Source of the DNA: Paenibacillus anaericanus
GTDB taxonomy: Bacteria > Bacillota > Bacilli > Paenibacillales > Paenibacillaceae
Assembly (NCBI RefSeq): GCF_003994475.1
Contig: NZ_RZNY01000006.1
Coordinates: 183,117-247,116, forward strand
Reading direction: 5' to 3'
DNA length: 64,000 nucleotides
Shown: positions 8,043-17,478 of the stretch, piece after piece
Numbering within the stretch: position 1 is the first letter of the stretch
Layout: every line of letters starts with the position of its first letter
Position numbers and translations under genes: made by a program
Notes under the pieces: generated by a model
What the model was told of the DNA's origin: nothing
Seen by the model: the letters and a program-made list of their open reading frames with translations, nothing else
The model's database searches: none

Positions 8043-8927
8043 CTACCCCTTATAACTATCTTGCCATTTGAGGAGTTTCCGCTCTAATAAACGAACGAAA
8101 GAATCTGTCAGTTTGCCGACAGCCGCGAATAGAATGATACCAACGAACACTACCTCCGTCTGCATGAACGAACGTGCATCTTGGATCATATAGCCGACCC
8201 CTTTGTCAGCTCCCATTAGCTCCGCAACGACTAGTACAAGCCAAGCAACGCTTACTGACAAGCGCAAGCCGAGTAACACGTTAGGCATGGCGGCTGGAAG
8301 AACAAGGCGAGTTATTTGGTGAATACGACTGAATTCCAGCACTTTAGACACATCAAACAGCTTCGAATCAACATTTCGAACACCAAGAAATGTGTTCACA
8401 TATAACGGAAAAAAAGCTCCAAGCGCAATTAACAATACCTTAGACAATTCCCCAAAACCAAACCAGAGGATAAACAACGGAGTAATCGCAAGTAGCGGAA
8501 CTGTCCGCAGCATTTGCACAGTGGGATCGAATACTTCCTCTGCTCGGTTGAACATCCCCACGATGAGACCTAACAATAACCCTAAGCTACCGCCAAGTAG
8601 GAAACCGAGTATAGCTCGTACGACGCTGATCTGTAAATGTTCATATAGAACACCAGTCACAATCAAATCATAAAATGATTTCACAATGGTAGTTGGAGCT
8701 GGAAACAAGGTCGCATCTACAATCTCGTTTGCGCTAGCATATTGCCACACTACCAAAGTTAGCACTGGCAGCACGCTACCTAAGACGAGTTTTCTCACCT
8801 TTGAACTACGATTCTTCTGGGTTATTCTTAAGGCGGGAGCACTGCTCTGGTTTTTTAGCGTCTTCAGAACGGGCTTACCAGACTTCTCTATCAAATTAGA
8901 TGCCGTATCAGAAGGGGTTAAGGACAT
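8043..8927 (-). CDS. ssuC: sulfonate/taurine/nitrate-type ABC transporter permease
   Basis: The 294-residue product has a polar 45-residue N-terminus and six membrane helices. The BPD_transp_1 EAA-type loop is seen as LEFSRIHQITRLVLPAAMPNVLLGLRLS near residues 205-232. It matches SsuC/TauC permeases. It is the last gene of the set dioxygenase-binding protein-ATPase-permease. With the ATPase and binding protein it should import an organosulfonate or a similar small anion. The ssu versus tau assignment is a family-level guess. Confidence 0.82.
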   Translation of the reverse strand: MSLTPSDTASNLIEKSGKPVLKTLKNQSSAPALRITQKNRSSKVRKLVLGSVLPVLTLVVWQYASANEIVDATLFPAPTTIVKSFYDLIVTGVLYEHLQISVVRAILGFLLGGSLGLLLGLIVGMFNRAEEVFDPTVQMLRTVPLLAITPLFILWFGFGELSKVLLIALGAFFPLYVNTFLGVRNVDSKLFDVSKVLEFSRIHQITRLVLPAAMPNVLLGLRLSVSVAWLVLVVAELMGADKGVGYMIQDARSFMQTEVVFVGIILFAAVGKLTDSFVRLLERKLLKWQDSYKG

Positions 8928-8956
8928 AATAAATCATCTACCTTTCTATGTTGAAT

Positions 8957-9727
8957 TTATATTTCCCAGCTTTCCTTTTCCGGTTCTGTATGCTCTAATG
9001 TTCGCAGGACAACGGTACGTAGTTCCTGAAATGCAGTACTCGTACGTTTACGCGGTAAGGTCAAGTCATTTGTGATGATCGACTTAATCCGTCCCGGCCG
9101 AGAATCTAGTACAACAATGCGATGGGATAAGAAAACCGCTTCATCTATATCATGAGTGACGAATAGCATCGTCGTACGATTTTCTCGCCATATATCAAGA
9201 AGTGCTTCTTGCATATGACTCCGCGTGAAAGCATCTAAAGCGCCGAAAGGTTCATCAAGTAACAATACCTTTGGATTACGCAGTAATGCTCGGGCAATAG
9301 CTACCCGCTGGGCCATCCCACCGGATAACTGTTTCGGATATGTCTTCTCGAATCCTTGCAATTTAACAAGTGTAATCAAATCATCCACTTGACGGCGTAC
9401 AGCCGGGTCACGCAGAGAAAGATTTCCAGCAATGTTACGTTCAACATTTAACCAAGGGAATAAACGATGCTCCTGAAAAATAAAACCCTTTTCACGGGAA
9501 GGACGAGTAATGGGTTCTCCTTCCAACAACACATCTCCTTCAATATCTATGTCTAAACCTGCGACAATTTTGAGCAATGTACTCTTACCGCAGCCACTCG
9601 GCCCAATAATAGATACAATCTCTCCTGTATTCACCGCTAGACCAATTTGATCCAAAGCTACTGTATCTCCTCCATCTGAATGGAAGGTTTTACTTACCTC
9701 TCTGATTTGCAGCAAAGCTGTAGACAT
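8957..9727 (-). CDS. ssuB: sulfonate/taurine/nitrate-type ABC transporter ATPase
   Basis: This 256-residue ATPase has Walker [11 protein letters not shown]-loop [11 protein letters not shown], signature LSGGMAQRV, Walker [12 protein letters not shown] and switch VTHDIDEAV. The HRLFPW Q-loop context and total length are typical of SsuB/TauB. It lies between the binding-protein gene (74-bp gap) and the permease gene (29-bp gap), all on the minus strand. It should supply the energy for organosulfonate or related uptake. Confidence 0.85.
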   Translation of the reverse strand: MSTALLQIREVSKTFHSDGGDTVALDQIGLAVNTGEIVSIIGPSGCGKSTLLKIVAGLDIDIEGDVLLEGEPITRPSREKGFIFQEHRLFPWLNVERNIAGNLSLRDPAVRRQVDDLITLVKLQGFEKTYPKQLSGGMAQRVAIARALLRNPKVLLLDEPFGALDAFTRSHMQEALLDIWRENRTTMLFVTHDIDEAVFLSHRIVVLDSRPGRIKSIITNDLTLPRKRTSTAFQELRTVVLRTLEHTEPEKESWEI

Positions 9728-9801
9728 TAGAATACCTCCTTGTGATATAAATGGCTAAAGAGGACAGGTGACTATCCTCTCTTTGCCGTGTATATCCTTT
9801 A

Positions 9802-10806
9802 TTATTTAAGAACCTTGTTTATAAATGAGTTGTCGATAGAATCAGAATATTTGACTTTCTTTTTTAGAAATTTAGCATCGTACAAAAGATTTACCGTTTT
9901 CTGTTGGGCGTCAATTGCCTCTTTTGTAATCGGAGTCAGCGTATAGTTAAAGCTATTATTGAGTATTTTAATTATCTCAATTGGATACTTTTTCTTATCA
10001 GCTACTAATTGTGCCGCTTCCTCTAGATTGTCATCACGCCAAGCGATCGCTTCTTTGTACACCTCCAAGAAGGCCGTTACCAACTCTGGATGACTTTTGA
10101 TAATTGAAGAACGGGCTATAAGTGCTGATGGTGCAGGAATGGTAGTATCCAATCCAGGTAACAACTTTGCTGTTTTTGCGCTAATTAGTTGGGTTACATA
10201 TGGTTCCGGAGTTACCCAAGCGTCTACTTTTCCGCTAACGAAAGCTGGCAATCCGTCGGCTAACTGGAGATTAACAAGCTTTACATCACTTTCTTTTAAC
10301 CCATTTTTGATCAGTGCTTTAAGCAAAAACACGTGAAACGTTGTACCTTTGGCCACAGCTATTGTTTTGCCTTTGAGATCCTTTACACTCTTAATTTTGC
10401 TATCTGTAGGAATAAGGATTTTGGAAATCCCCTTGCCATCGCTAATGAGTGCGATATTCTTAAACTTAAGTCCAGCGGCTTGCCCTTGCAGCGCAGCACC
10501 ATCACCCAAGAAGGTAAAATCCACACGCTTAGCAGCAAACGCTTCGAGAATTGGAGGACCACTTGGGAATTCAGACCAAGTAACCGTGGCATTGTACTTT
10601 TTGAATTCCGCTTCTAACCAACCCTTTTCCTTAATGATCGATAAGATGCTTCCTCCACCATTGTCCGCAACGTTAATCGTCAACTTATCTTTGTCTGCCT
10701 TGGCCGCCTGGGCAGGAGTAGCACTTCCAACAAATATCGTGCCCAGAAGTAAGAAGGATGCCAGAAGAGTAAATATAACTTTATTAAACACATTATTTTT
10801 TTTCAT
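9802..10806 (-). CDS. ssuA: sulfonate/taurine-type ABC transporter substrate-binding protein
   Basis: This 334-residue secreted protein has a classical signal peptide (basic MKKNN, hydrophobic LLASFLLLGTIFVGS, cleavage near AQA-AK at residue 34). It lacks a lipobox cysteine, unusual for a Gram-positive binding protein, so how it is held at the surface is unclear. The mature part is an NMT1/SsuA-like periplasmic-binding fold, with LTINVADNGGGSILSIIKEKG and LKGKTIAVAKGTTFHVFL segments. It sits between the broken dioxygenase gene and the ATPase gene. The ligand is probably an aliphatic sulfonate but is not proven by sequence. Confidence 0.82.
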   Translation of the reverse strand: MKKNNVFNKVIFTLLASFLLLGTIFVGSATPAQAAKADKDKLTINVADNGGGSILSIIKEKGWLEAEFKKYNATVTWSEFPSGPPILEAFAAKRVDFTFLGDGAALQGQAAGLKFKNIALISDGKGISKILIPTDSKIKSVKDLKGKTIAVAKGTTFHVFLLKALIKNGLKESDVKLVNLQLADGLPAFVSGKVDAWVTPEPYVTQLISAKTAKLLPGLDTTIPAPSALIARSSIIKSHPELVTAFLEVYKEAIAWRDDNLEEAAQLVADKKKYPIEIIKILNNSFNYTLTPITKEAIDAQQKTVNLLYDAKFLKKKVKYSDSIDNSFINKVLK

Positions 10807-10846
10807 AAGTAGGAAGTCTCCTTTTATTTTTTATTAAGAATTAGGT

Positions 10847-11771
10847 CTATGAAGCGGATTCTGTAGATTCGTCTGAAACTAGAGCCAATGGCAAATGGGT
10901 AACACTCCGCTTACCGTCGACACTAATTGGTACTTCTCCGGCCAGCGTTACGCGTCTCACAACACGATGTTGGTCGCCATAATCATTAACAGCTACGTGT
11001 TGTGTAGTGCGATTATCCCAGATGACCACATCTCCAACAGCCCAATGCCAACGAACCGTATTCTCAAGTCGTGTAATATGTTCTTGAAAAATTTCGTACA
11101 GTCGCGTGGATTCTGTGGCGGAAACACCAGAAATTCGTTTGACAAAGCTGCCGAGCAACAGCGATTTTTCACCCGTTTCTGGATGAACGCGAACGAGTGG
11201 ATGTTCAGTTTCATATACCTGCAAAAGTCTTCCCATACAGGCGCGCTGCCTCTCCCTTTAACTGAAAGGTTGCCGCGTAATCGTAAGCGTTGGTATGGAT
11301 CGCCCACAGACTTTCCGCTAGAACTTTTAATTCTTGTGGAAGACTATCATAAGCAGCAGCAGTATTGGACCATACCGTATCACCACCAGTAGCAGGGATT
11401 ACGATAGACCGCAGAATCGAAGCACTTGGATATGCATCAATAAACGTGACATCTGTGTGCCATGCATTTGCACGCCCGCCATGCTGAGAATCCAGTTCCA
11501 GAATACTTTGACTTCCTGGCTTTGTGGGGACCGTTGGGTGGCTGTAAAGTTCTCCCAACAATTTGGCGAAGGCTTCATGATCGGCATCATCCAGGTGTTC
11601 TTGACCACGGATAAACAAAACTTTGTGCTTAAGCAAGGCCTCCCGAATCGAATCTAGGGTAGGAGCATCCAGCTCACCAGATAATCTTACTCCCCTAACC
11701 TCTGCGCCCACACGCCCACCAATAGGTACAATCTCCAGTAATTCCACACTTTCATTTGGCTGAATGCTCAT
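10847..11771 (-). pseudogene. tauD: TauD/TfdA-family dioxygenase, broken by a frameshift
   Basis: TauD-type enzymes are Fe(II)/2-oxoglutarate dioxygenases that release sulfite from taurine or alkyl sulfonates. Two adjacent frames together cover one protein. The first, from ATG 11771, gives 186 residues with the iron-binding HTD pair (AWHTDVTF, His105/Asp107) and ends at a TGA at 11211-11213 just after GKTFAG. The second resumes at YETEHPLVRVHPETGE and carries the distal iron-site region (TQHVAVNDYGDQHRVVRRVT, with a distal His and an Arg for 2-oxoglutarate) to the stop at 10847. The shift lies within about 11211-11222 and fits loss of two bases or gain of one. Either the gene is inactive in this strain or this is a sequencing error. 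The first gene of its operon, it is preceded by a structured leader. Confidence 0.8.
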
Positions 11772-11869
11772 TTAAATTTCCCCCTCGTTTTGTTTTTTTA
11801 CTATTCGTATGCAATTACTTGGTTTTACAGCGTGAGAACTCCCTTTCTTCTGATTTTTAGAATCATGGT

Positions 11870-11988
11870 AATAAAAAAAGACTCAACGTTAGCCTAAGTC
11901 GCATACTCAAGGATTGAGTCGCAGCCATCGGCTTTCCGTTGAATCTCTAGAAAACTAGTTGATTCATGATCAATTTGCTTTTGTTGTG
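11870..11988 (-). promoter_or_regulatory. structured leader with terminator/antiterminator choice upstream of the sulfonate-type operon
   Basis: On the minus strand, after the promoter at 11995-12023, three hairpins can form: GAATC...GATTC (11941-11965), AGCC-ATC-GGCT (11923-11933) and ACTCAA-TCC-TTGAGT (11905-11919). The 5' arm of the last (GACTCAA, 11914-11920) can instead pair with TTGAGTC at 11880-11886, giving a stem followed by seven T residues, an intrinsic terminator about 100 bases ahead of the tauD-like start. The two pairings exclude each other. I do not recognise a known riboswitch class: the SAM-I core and T-box sequences are absent. It could also simply terminate the upstream fru operon. 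Confidence 0.5.
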
Positions 11989-11994
11989 ATTCTG

Positions 11995-12023
11995 ATCATA
12001 CTGGGAGATCGAACTACTGTCAA
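11995..12023 (-). promoter_or_regulatory. sigma-A promoter of the sulfonate-type operon
   Basis: Minus-strand TTGACA (12018-12023) and TATGAT (11995-12000) are separated by exactly 17 bases. Transcription should start near 11988, giving a leader of about 215 bases before the tauD-like ATG. Confidence 0.75.
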
Positions 12024-12049
12024 TCCCTTTTTTTCGGATCGGAATTAAA

Positions 12050-13999
12050 TCACTTCGCTGTTAACGGTTTCTTCCACAACCCGAGAATCAATCCTGAGAT
12101 GACCGAACCGATGATAACAGCCAATAGGAACAGTAATGCATGACTCGAAAGAGCGGCTACGAAGATCCCACCATGCGGTGCCGGGACGTTAATATTCCAC
12201 AGTTGAGTGAGACCACCAGCAACGGCCGAACCCAAAATACAGGAAGACAGTACACGAAGCGGATCAGCTGCGGCGAATGGAATCGCTCCTTCGGTAATGA
12301 ATGACAGTCCAAGTACATAATTTGTTAATCCTGATTTGCGTTCCGATTCGGTGAATTTATCCTTGAAAAACGTAGTTGCAAGCGCTATGGCAAGTGGTGG
12401 AACCATCCCGCCCGCCATTACAGCAGCCATCATAAACCCATTTGTATTTCCACTGGTAGTGAATACCCCGATAGCGAATGTATAAGCCGCTTTATTAAAG
12501 GGACCACCCATATCAATGGACATCATTCCAGCGAGAACCATACCTAGAATAACTGCATTCGTAGTTCCAAGGTTGTTAAGTCCATCAATTAAACCCACGT
12601 TAATCCAACTAAAAACTGGATCAATCAGATAATACATGATCCCCCCAGTAATCAGTAGACCGAATACTGGATATAACATAATCGGCTTCAAGCCCTCGAT
12701 CGCTTTTGGCAGACCAGCGAACACTTTACGTAATCCAATGATGACATAACCTGCCAAGAAACCTGCAGCCAGGCCGCCAAGGAATCCAGCATTGGAATTC
12801 AGGGCCATAATACCACCAACCATACCCGGCATCAGGGCCGGACGATCACCAATACTAATAGCTATAAATCCAGCAAGCACCGGAATTAGGAAATGGAAAG
12901 CACCATCCCCTCCACCAATCGTCTGTAATAGCTGGAATAATGGGTGGTTTTCGCCCCCTATCTGTTCGATCAGGAAGGAAATTGCCAGAAGGATACCACC
13001 ACCGACTACAAACGGCAACATGTGAGATATTCCGTTCATCAAATCCTTATATATTTTGCCACCAATACTAACGGATTTCTCGGCTGTCTCCTCAGTACTG
13101 CCACCGCGTCCTTCACTGTGGTAGATCGGAGCTTCACCATTCATCGCTTTCCGAATCAACTCTTCTGACTTACGGATACCGTCACTTACCGGTCTTTGCA
13201 GCACTGGTTTTCCATCGAAACGGGCCATCTCTACATTTTTATCAGCTGCGACAATAACACCGCTTGCGCGCCGGATCTCATCAGCGGTCAGTACGTTCTG
13301 GGCACCCTCTGAACCATTCGTCTCCACGCGAATGTTAACTCCCATTTCTAGAGCCTTTTTCTTGAGCGCATCTTCTGCCATAAAGGTATGGGCAATTCCC
13401 GTAGGGCATGCAGTAACAGCGACAACGAAGGCTTGTGAGTCCGGATTGCCAATAATTTCACGTTCAGGCTCGGACTTCTCATTTACCTTTTCGAGTTCCT
13501 TTGCTTTCTTTCTTTTCTCTTTCTCTTGCTCTTTAGCAAATTGTTCCTCCTGCTTAGCATCAAACAACTCTGATACTTCATCAGGTGTCTTAGTAGCCAT
13601 CAACTTCTCGATAAATTCACTATCGATCAATAGTCTGGACAATGCGGCCAATGTGCGAAGATGCATAGTACCAGCCCCTTCAGGAGCGGCAATCATAAAG
13701 AAAATTCGCGCTGGCTCATCGTCCAACGATTCAAAGTCCACACCATTTATGCTCTTTGCAAATACAACAGTTGGTTCATTTACAGCTTTGGTTTTGGCGT
13801 GCGGCATAGCAATCCCACCACCAATCCCGGTGCTGGACTCTGCTTCACGCTTCAAAATCATTTCCTTAAATAGGACAGGATCACTTATACGTCCGTGTGC
13901 TACAAGACTAGCAATCAATTCATCAATTGCCGCTTCTTTGGTTGTAGCCTTTAAATCCATGATCATTGTATCTTTGATCATTAGATCCGTAATTTTCAT
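12050..13999 (-). CDS. fruA: fructose-specific PTS enzyme IIABC
   Basis: This 649-residue protein imports fructose and phosphorylates it to fructose 1-phosphate. Residues 1-145 form the EIIA domain with phosphorylatable His67 in GGGIAMPHAKT. A charged linker rich in Lys/Glu spans about 145-185. The EIIB domain (about 190-290) carries the phospho-cysteine in VTACPTGIAHTFMA. Residues 310-640 form the EIIC membrane channel with eight to ten helices. Length and domain order match Bacillus FruA. It is the last gene of fruR-fruK-fruA, 39 bases after fruK. Confidence 0.95.
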   Translation of the reverse strand: MKITDLMIKDTMIMDLKATTKEAAIDELIASLVAHGRISDPVLFKEMILKREAESSTGIGGGIAMPHAKTKAVNEPTVVFAKSINGVDFESLDDEPARIFFMIAAPEGAGTMHLRTLAALSRLLIDSEFIEKLMATKTPDEVSELFDAKQEEQFAKEQEKEKRKKAKELEKVNEKSEPEREIIGNPDSQAFVVAVTACPTGIAHTFMAEDALKKKALEMGVNIRVETNGSEGAQNVLTADEIRRASGVIVAADKNVEMARFDGKPVLQRPVSDGIRKSEELIRKAMNGEAPIYHSEGRGGSTEETAEKSVSIGGKIYKDLMNGISHMLPFVVGGGILLAISFLIEQIGGENHPLFQLLQTIGGGDGAFHFLIPVLAGFIAISIGDRPALMPGMVGGIMALNSNAGFLGGLAAGFLAGYVIIGLRKVFAGLPKAIEGLKPIMLYPVFGLLITGGIMYYLIDPVFSWINVGLIDGLNNLGTTNAVILGMVLAGMMSIDMGGPFNKAAYTFAIGVFTTSGNTNGFMMAAVMAGGMVPPLAIALATTFFKDKFTESERKSGLTNYVLGLSFITEGAIPFAAADPLRVLSSCILGSAVAGGLTQLWNINVPAPHGGIFVAALSSHALLFLLAVIIGSVISGLILGLWKKPLTAK

Positions 14000-14038
14000 T
14001 TTTTACAGCTCCTTTGAATACTTAGAGTTCTGACTGAC

Positions 14039-14950
14039 TTACAGTTGTGATATCTGAATCAACGGGCGTAGGTGCTCAATGTGTTCTCGTTCTGCCAAAT
14101 CGTCAGAGAACGCAGTCGCACTTCCCGAAGCAACCCCTGCCCGAAAAGCTTCTAGCAAATCTCCGGTTAGCGAAAGAGTACCGACGAAACCGGCGATCAT
14201 AGAATCACCTGCACCTACCGAATTCTTCACGTTACCCTTAGGTGCATTTGCGTGGTAGACCTCATTTCCTGTGATGAACAGCGCCCCTTCACCTGCCATC
14301 GAGACCAGCACATGCTTTGCTCCCGCTTCTAGTAACTTACGTCCGTAAGTGATAATCTCTTCCCGAGAGTTTATCGTTACACCGAACAGTTCTGCGAGCT
14401 CATGGTGGTTCGGTTTGACGAGCAGAGGCTTATGGGCCAGTGCTTCTTTCAATGCAGTACCGGTAGTATCTATAACAAATTCTGCCTTACTCTGCTTGCA
14501 TACAGAAATTAACTTGTCATAGAAATCTCCACCAAGTGATGGAGGAGCGCTTCCGGACAAAATAACAATATCATCGGCGGACAACATGGCTAGCTTCTGC
14601 ACTAAGGCATCAGCTTCAGCCTCTCGAATGGCTGGGCCAGTGCCGTTGATCTCTGTCTCATGCCCAGCTTTAAGCTTAATGTTAATCCGGGTATCATCAG
14701 CGACGAACACGAAATCGCTTGAAATCGATTCTTCATGCAACCATTCCTCAATATATCGCCCGGTAAATCCTCCGAGAAAACCAATGGCTTTATTCTGAAT
14801 CCCAAGCTGATTCAACACACGTGAAACGTTAATGCCTTTCCCTCCCGGAAGCTTCAAATCTCGTTTCATCCGGTTCAAATCACCTAGTCTGAAATCTTCA
14901 ACTTCCACGATATAATCAATGGAAGGGTTAAGTGTCACTGTATAGATCAT
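14039..14950 (-). CDS. fruK: 1-phosphofructokinase
   Basis: This 303-residue PfkB-family kinase converts fructose 1-phosphate to fructose 1,6-bisphosphate. The N-terminus MIYTVTLNPSIDYIVEV and the first PfkB signature LPGGKGINVSRVLNQLG are diagnostic. The second signature and anion hole appear as VKNSVGAGDSMIAGF, with catalytic Asp in GAGDS. It lies between the DeoR-type regulator and the EIIABC gene in the standard fru order, so its substrate is supplied by FruA. Confidence 0.95.
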   Translation of the reverse strand: MIYTVTLNPSIDYIVEVEDFRLGDLNRMKRDLKLPGGKGINVSRVLNQLGIQNKAIGFLGGFTGRYIEEWLHEESISSDFVFVADDTRINIKLKAGHETEINGTGPAIREAEADALVQKLAMLSADDIVILSGSAPPSLGGDFYDKLISVCKQSKAEFVIDTTGTALKEALAHKPLLVKPNHHELAELFGVTINSREEIITYGRKLLEAGAKHVLVSMAGEGALFITGNEVYHANAPKGNVKNSVGAGDSMIAGFVGTLSLTGDLLEAFRAGVASGSATAFSDDLAEREHIEHLRPLIQISQL

Positions 14951-15006
14951 GATTTATCCCTCAATTGTTTTTATTTTCTGTTTTGATTTTCGAATTTCGC
15001 ATCGTT

Positions 15007-15774
15007 CTACACTAAAGTAATACCAACGCCTATTTCTATGAGCTTCTGAATGAAGCTGTCCGGCGCACCCGAATCCATAATCAAATGATCTATTTCGGAA
15101 ATGTCAGCCACTTTGCAGAAAGAAACCTGATCGATTTTACTATGATCAGCAACCAGAATTACCTGCTTTGCTATCGCAATCATTTTACGCTTCGTAGCTG
15201 CTTCTATGATATTCGGTGTAGAGATACCTTCTTGTAAATCCAAACCGTTTGTAGCAAGAAATGCTTTATCTACTCTCACCATATCTAAAGAACTCTCGGT
15301 CATAGGTCCAACAAAAGCCATCGTATCCGGACGCAACATCCCACCAGTTATCGAGACTTCAATATTGCGGCAATCCTTCAACTCATTTAGGGCCATGATC
15401 GAGTTGGTGATAACCTTAATATTTGAGAAATTCTTTAATTCTTTGGCAATCTGCAATGTTGTCGTTCCTGCATCCAGCAGGATCGCATCACCTTCCTTGA
15501 TCATCTCTACAGCCTTGCGGGCAATCCGCAGTTTCTCTTCCAAGAAACGATCTTCCTTATCGGAATAAGGCGCTTCGAAGTTAACGCTTTGAATTGAAAC
15601 TGCTCCGCCATGCGTACGTTTCAGCAGCTTAGCTTCTTCGAGTTCCTTAAGATCGCGTCGAACAGTTGACTCAGATACGCCTGTTTCCTGACTAAGCTCC
15701 TGTACCGATCCCCTAGAGTGCTTCTCCAGAAACTCCACGATTCTTTTCTTTCTTTCTTCCTCAAACAACATCAT
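15007..15774 (-). CDS. fruR: DeoR-family repressor of the fructose operon
   Basis: This 255-residue regulator has an N-terminal DeoR helix-turn-helix (SVQELSQETGVSESTVRRDLKELEEAKLLKRTHGG, residues 24-58). A sugar-phosphate-sensing DeoRC domain follows, with DAGTTTLQIAKEL, VITNSIMAL and VADHSKID landmarks. AAGGAG precedes the ATG at 15774. It is first in fruRKA, and its likely effector is fructose 1-phosphate. Four TGATCA hexamers upstream at about helical-turn spacing are plausible binding sites. Confidence 0.92.
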   Translation of the reverse strand: MMLFEEERKKRIVEFLEKHSRGSVQELSQETGVSESTVRRDLKELEEAKLLKRTHGGAVSIQSVNFEAPYSDKEDRFLEEKLRIARKAVEMIKEGDAILLDAGTTTLQIAKELKNFSNIKVITNSIMALNELKDCRNIEVSITGGMLRPDTMAFVGPMTESSLDMVRVDKAFLATNGLDLQEGISTPNIIEAATKRKMIAIAKQVILVADHSKIDQVSFCKVADISEIDHLIMDSGAPDSFIQKLIEIGVGITLV

Positions 15775-15840
15775 GCTCTCACTCCTTCAGGGACTAGTGC
15801 AGGCTATATCTCTTACAATCGTTTTATTTATTGATTTATA

Positions 15841-15888
15841 TGATCACCAAATGATCAATGCACAATTTATTGTGATCATTATTGATCA
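15841..15888. promoter_or_regulatory. TGATCA array, probable FruR operator region
   Basis: TGATCA occurs at 15841, 15852, 15873 and 15883, giving intervals of 11, 21 and 10 bases, so all four lie on about the same face of the helix. The array is 67 bases upstream of fruR. The repeats suggest a multi-site DeoR-family operator; binding is inferred. Confidence 0.6.
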
Positions 15889-15928
15889 TTTGCGCTCATT
15901 TATGATTGTAACAGCGGTTTCATTATAT

Positions 15929-15945
15929 GTAAATGGGTCATTTAC
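15929..15945. repeat. 17-bp palindrome of unknown role
   Basis: GTAAATGGGTCATTTAC is an inverted repeat (7-3-7) in the spacer between the fru and rha operons, upstream of the TGATCA array. It may be another regulator site; no protein can be assigned. Confidence 0.45.
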
Positions 15946-15970
15946 CTGAATTAATTACCACAAAACGATC

Positions 15971-16019
15971 AAAAAAATAAGATCAAGACCCATTTTTCAA
16001 TTATGGATACCTGATCTTA
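15971..16019 (-). terminator. intrinsic terminator of the rhamnose operon
   Basis: Minus-strand arms AAGATCAGGTATCCAT and ATGGGTCTTGATCTT (with G-T pairs and one bulge) are followed by a seven-T run. It lies 170 bases after rhaA. The intervening stretch, 16020-16187, holds no supported gene. Confidence 0.7.
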
Positions 16020-16187
16020 TATATTTTCATGTTTATGTGATATTCCAAAAAACCAACTTTCTCCATATAAACTCAAATGGTCCATATCTATGTTTTTTCA
16101 TAATAATTGTTGAGATATAGACTTGAATAATTAGGAATACGATACAATAAACGAATTGTATTTGTAACGTAAAATTTTTGCAATCCA

Positions 16188-17444
16188 CTATCTTGCAGAT
16201 AATACTTCCTGTTCATAAGTTTTGACTTCAGCCAGCCATTGTTCCCGTACCGGAGTACCTTGAGAAGCACAATAGTAATCCCAAACCGCTCCAAATGGAT
16301 AAGATTTGAATTCCTCCACTAGTGCTAGCCGGGTAGTGTAGTCACCCAATAATTCGATTTTCTTGAGTTCCTCGACTGGCTCCAACATTGCACGGAGCAA
16401 GGCCTTAATGGTGTTGCGGGTGCCGATAACCCAAGCGGCAATATGATTAATGCTACCATCAAAGAAATCGAGGCCAATATTTGTGCGTGGCAACAAATCT
16501 CCACGCACCAGTTCACGAGCGATTTCGAGTAGTTCATCATCCATCGTTACCACATGGTCACTATCCCAGCGCACCGGTCTGCTTACATGCAACAAGAGTT
16601 GTTCGCTGAACATCAGTATGGATGACAGTTTGTTCGAGATCACTTCGGTTGGATGGAAATGTCCTGCATCGAGGCAAATTGCTTTACCACGAGTTAGACC
16701 ATACCCCATATAGAACTCATGTGACCCTACGACATAACTCTCAGATCCAATACCGAACAACTTGCTTTCCACAGCGTCAATATTGTATTGCGGATTAATT
16801 TCCTCACTAAATACTTCATCGAGTGAATTTTTCAACCGTTCACGAGGGGCTAAGCGATCCACCGGTGTATCCTTGTATCCGTCCGGCACCCAGAAATTAG
16901 TCACACATGTTTGACCTAATTCACGACCAAAAGATTCGGCAATTTTGCGGGAGGCTTTGCAATGTTTGATCCAAAAGTTACGGATATCATCATCCGCATG
17001 GCTTAAAGTGAAACCATCTGCTGCTTTCGGATGGGAGAAGCAAGTCGGATTAAAGTCCAGCCCAATACCTTGTTCCTTAGCCCAATCAACCCATGATGCA
17101 AAGTGTCGTGGTTCCAATTCATCCAGATCCACTTTCTCGGTTGTATCAGCATAAATCGCATGCAAATTTACTTTGTGTTTGCCTGGAATAAGCGATAATG
17201 CTATTTCCAAGTCCTGACGGAGTTCATTTGGGGTGTTAGCACGACCTGGGTAGCTACCAGTTACAGCAATACCACCGCTGAGTTCCTTGTCTTTGAACAA
17301 AAATCCTCTAACGTCGTCACCCTGCCAGCAATGCAGTGAAACTTTAATTTGAGACAGTTTTTCTAATACTTCATCCACATTGATACCGTGAGAGGCATAT
17401 AGTTTTTTGGCTTCGTTATAGCTGTTGATGATACTTTGATCCAT
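16188..17444 (-). CDS. rhaA: L-rhamnose isomerase
   Basis: This 418-residue enzyme interconverts L-rhamnose and L-rhamnulose using Mn2+. Landmarks include [14 protein letters not shown] near residue 35, [22 protein letters not shown], the metal-site region [19 protein letters not shown] and [14 protein letters not shown]. Length equals that of E. coli RhaA (419). It follows rhaB by 34 bases on the minus strand. No rhaD aldolase is adjacent, so rhamnulose 1-phosphate must be cleaved by an enzyme encoded elsewhere. Confidence 0.96.
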   Translation of the reverse strand: MDQSIINSYNEAKKLYASHGINVDEVLEKLSQIKVSLHCWQGDDVRGFLFKDKELSGGIAVTGSYPGRANTPNELRQDLEIALSLIPGKHKVNLHAIYADTTEKVDLDELEPRHFASWVDWAKEQGIGLDFNPTCFSHPKAADGFTLSHADDDIRNFWIKHCKASRKIAESFGRELGQTCVTNFWVPDGYKDTPVDRLAPRERLKNSLDEVFSEEINPQYNIDAVESKLFGIGSESYVVGSHEFYMGYGLTRGKAICLDAGHFHPTEVISNKLSSILMFSEQLLLHVSRPVRWDSDHVVTMDDELLEIARELVRGDLLPRTNIGLDFFDGSINHIAAWVIGTRNTIKALLRAMLEPVEELKKIELLGDYTTRLALVEEFKSYPFGAVWDYYCASQGTPVREQWLAEVKTYEQEVLSAR

Positions 17445-17478
17445 GATTTTATTCCTCCTAAAATTATTGTTGTATCCG

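Noticed and set aside
11211..11222. Programmed ribosomal frameshift in the tauD-like gene
   Set aside because: No slippery heptamer or downstream structure was apparent, and TauD enzymes are not known to use recoding.
11967..11998. Two TGATCA hexamers around the sulfonate-operon promoter, as FruR sites
   Set aside because: Their 26-base interval is out of phase with the fru array, and the hexamer is a common self-complementary sequence.
11870..12000. SAM-I (S-box) or T-box riboswitch
   Set aside because: The conserved GAGGGA/GCAACC core of SAM-I and the GGTGG T-box sequence are absent.
16088..16294. 68-codon open frame overlapping the end of rhaA
   Set aside because: It lies in another frame of rhaA and lacks a ribosome binding site; treated as a shadow.
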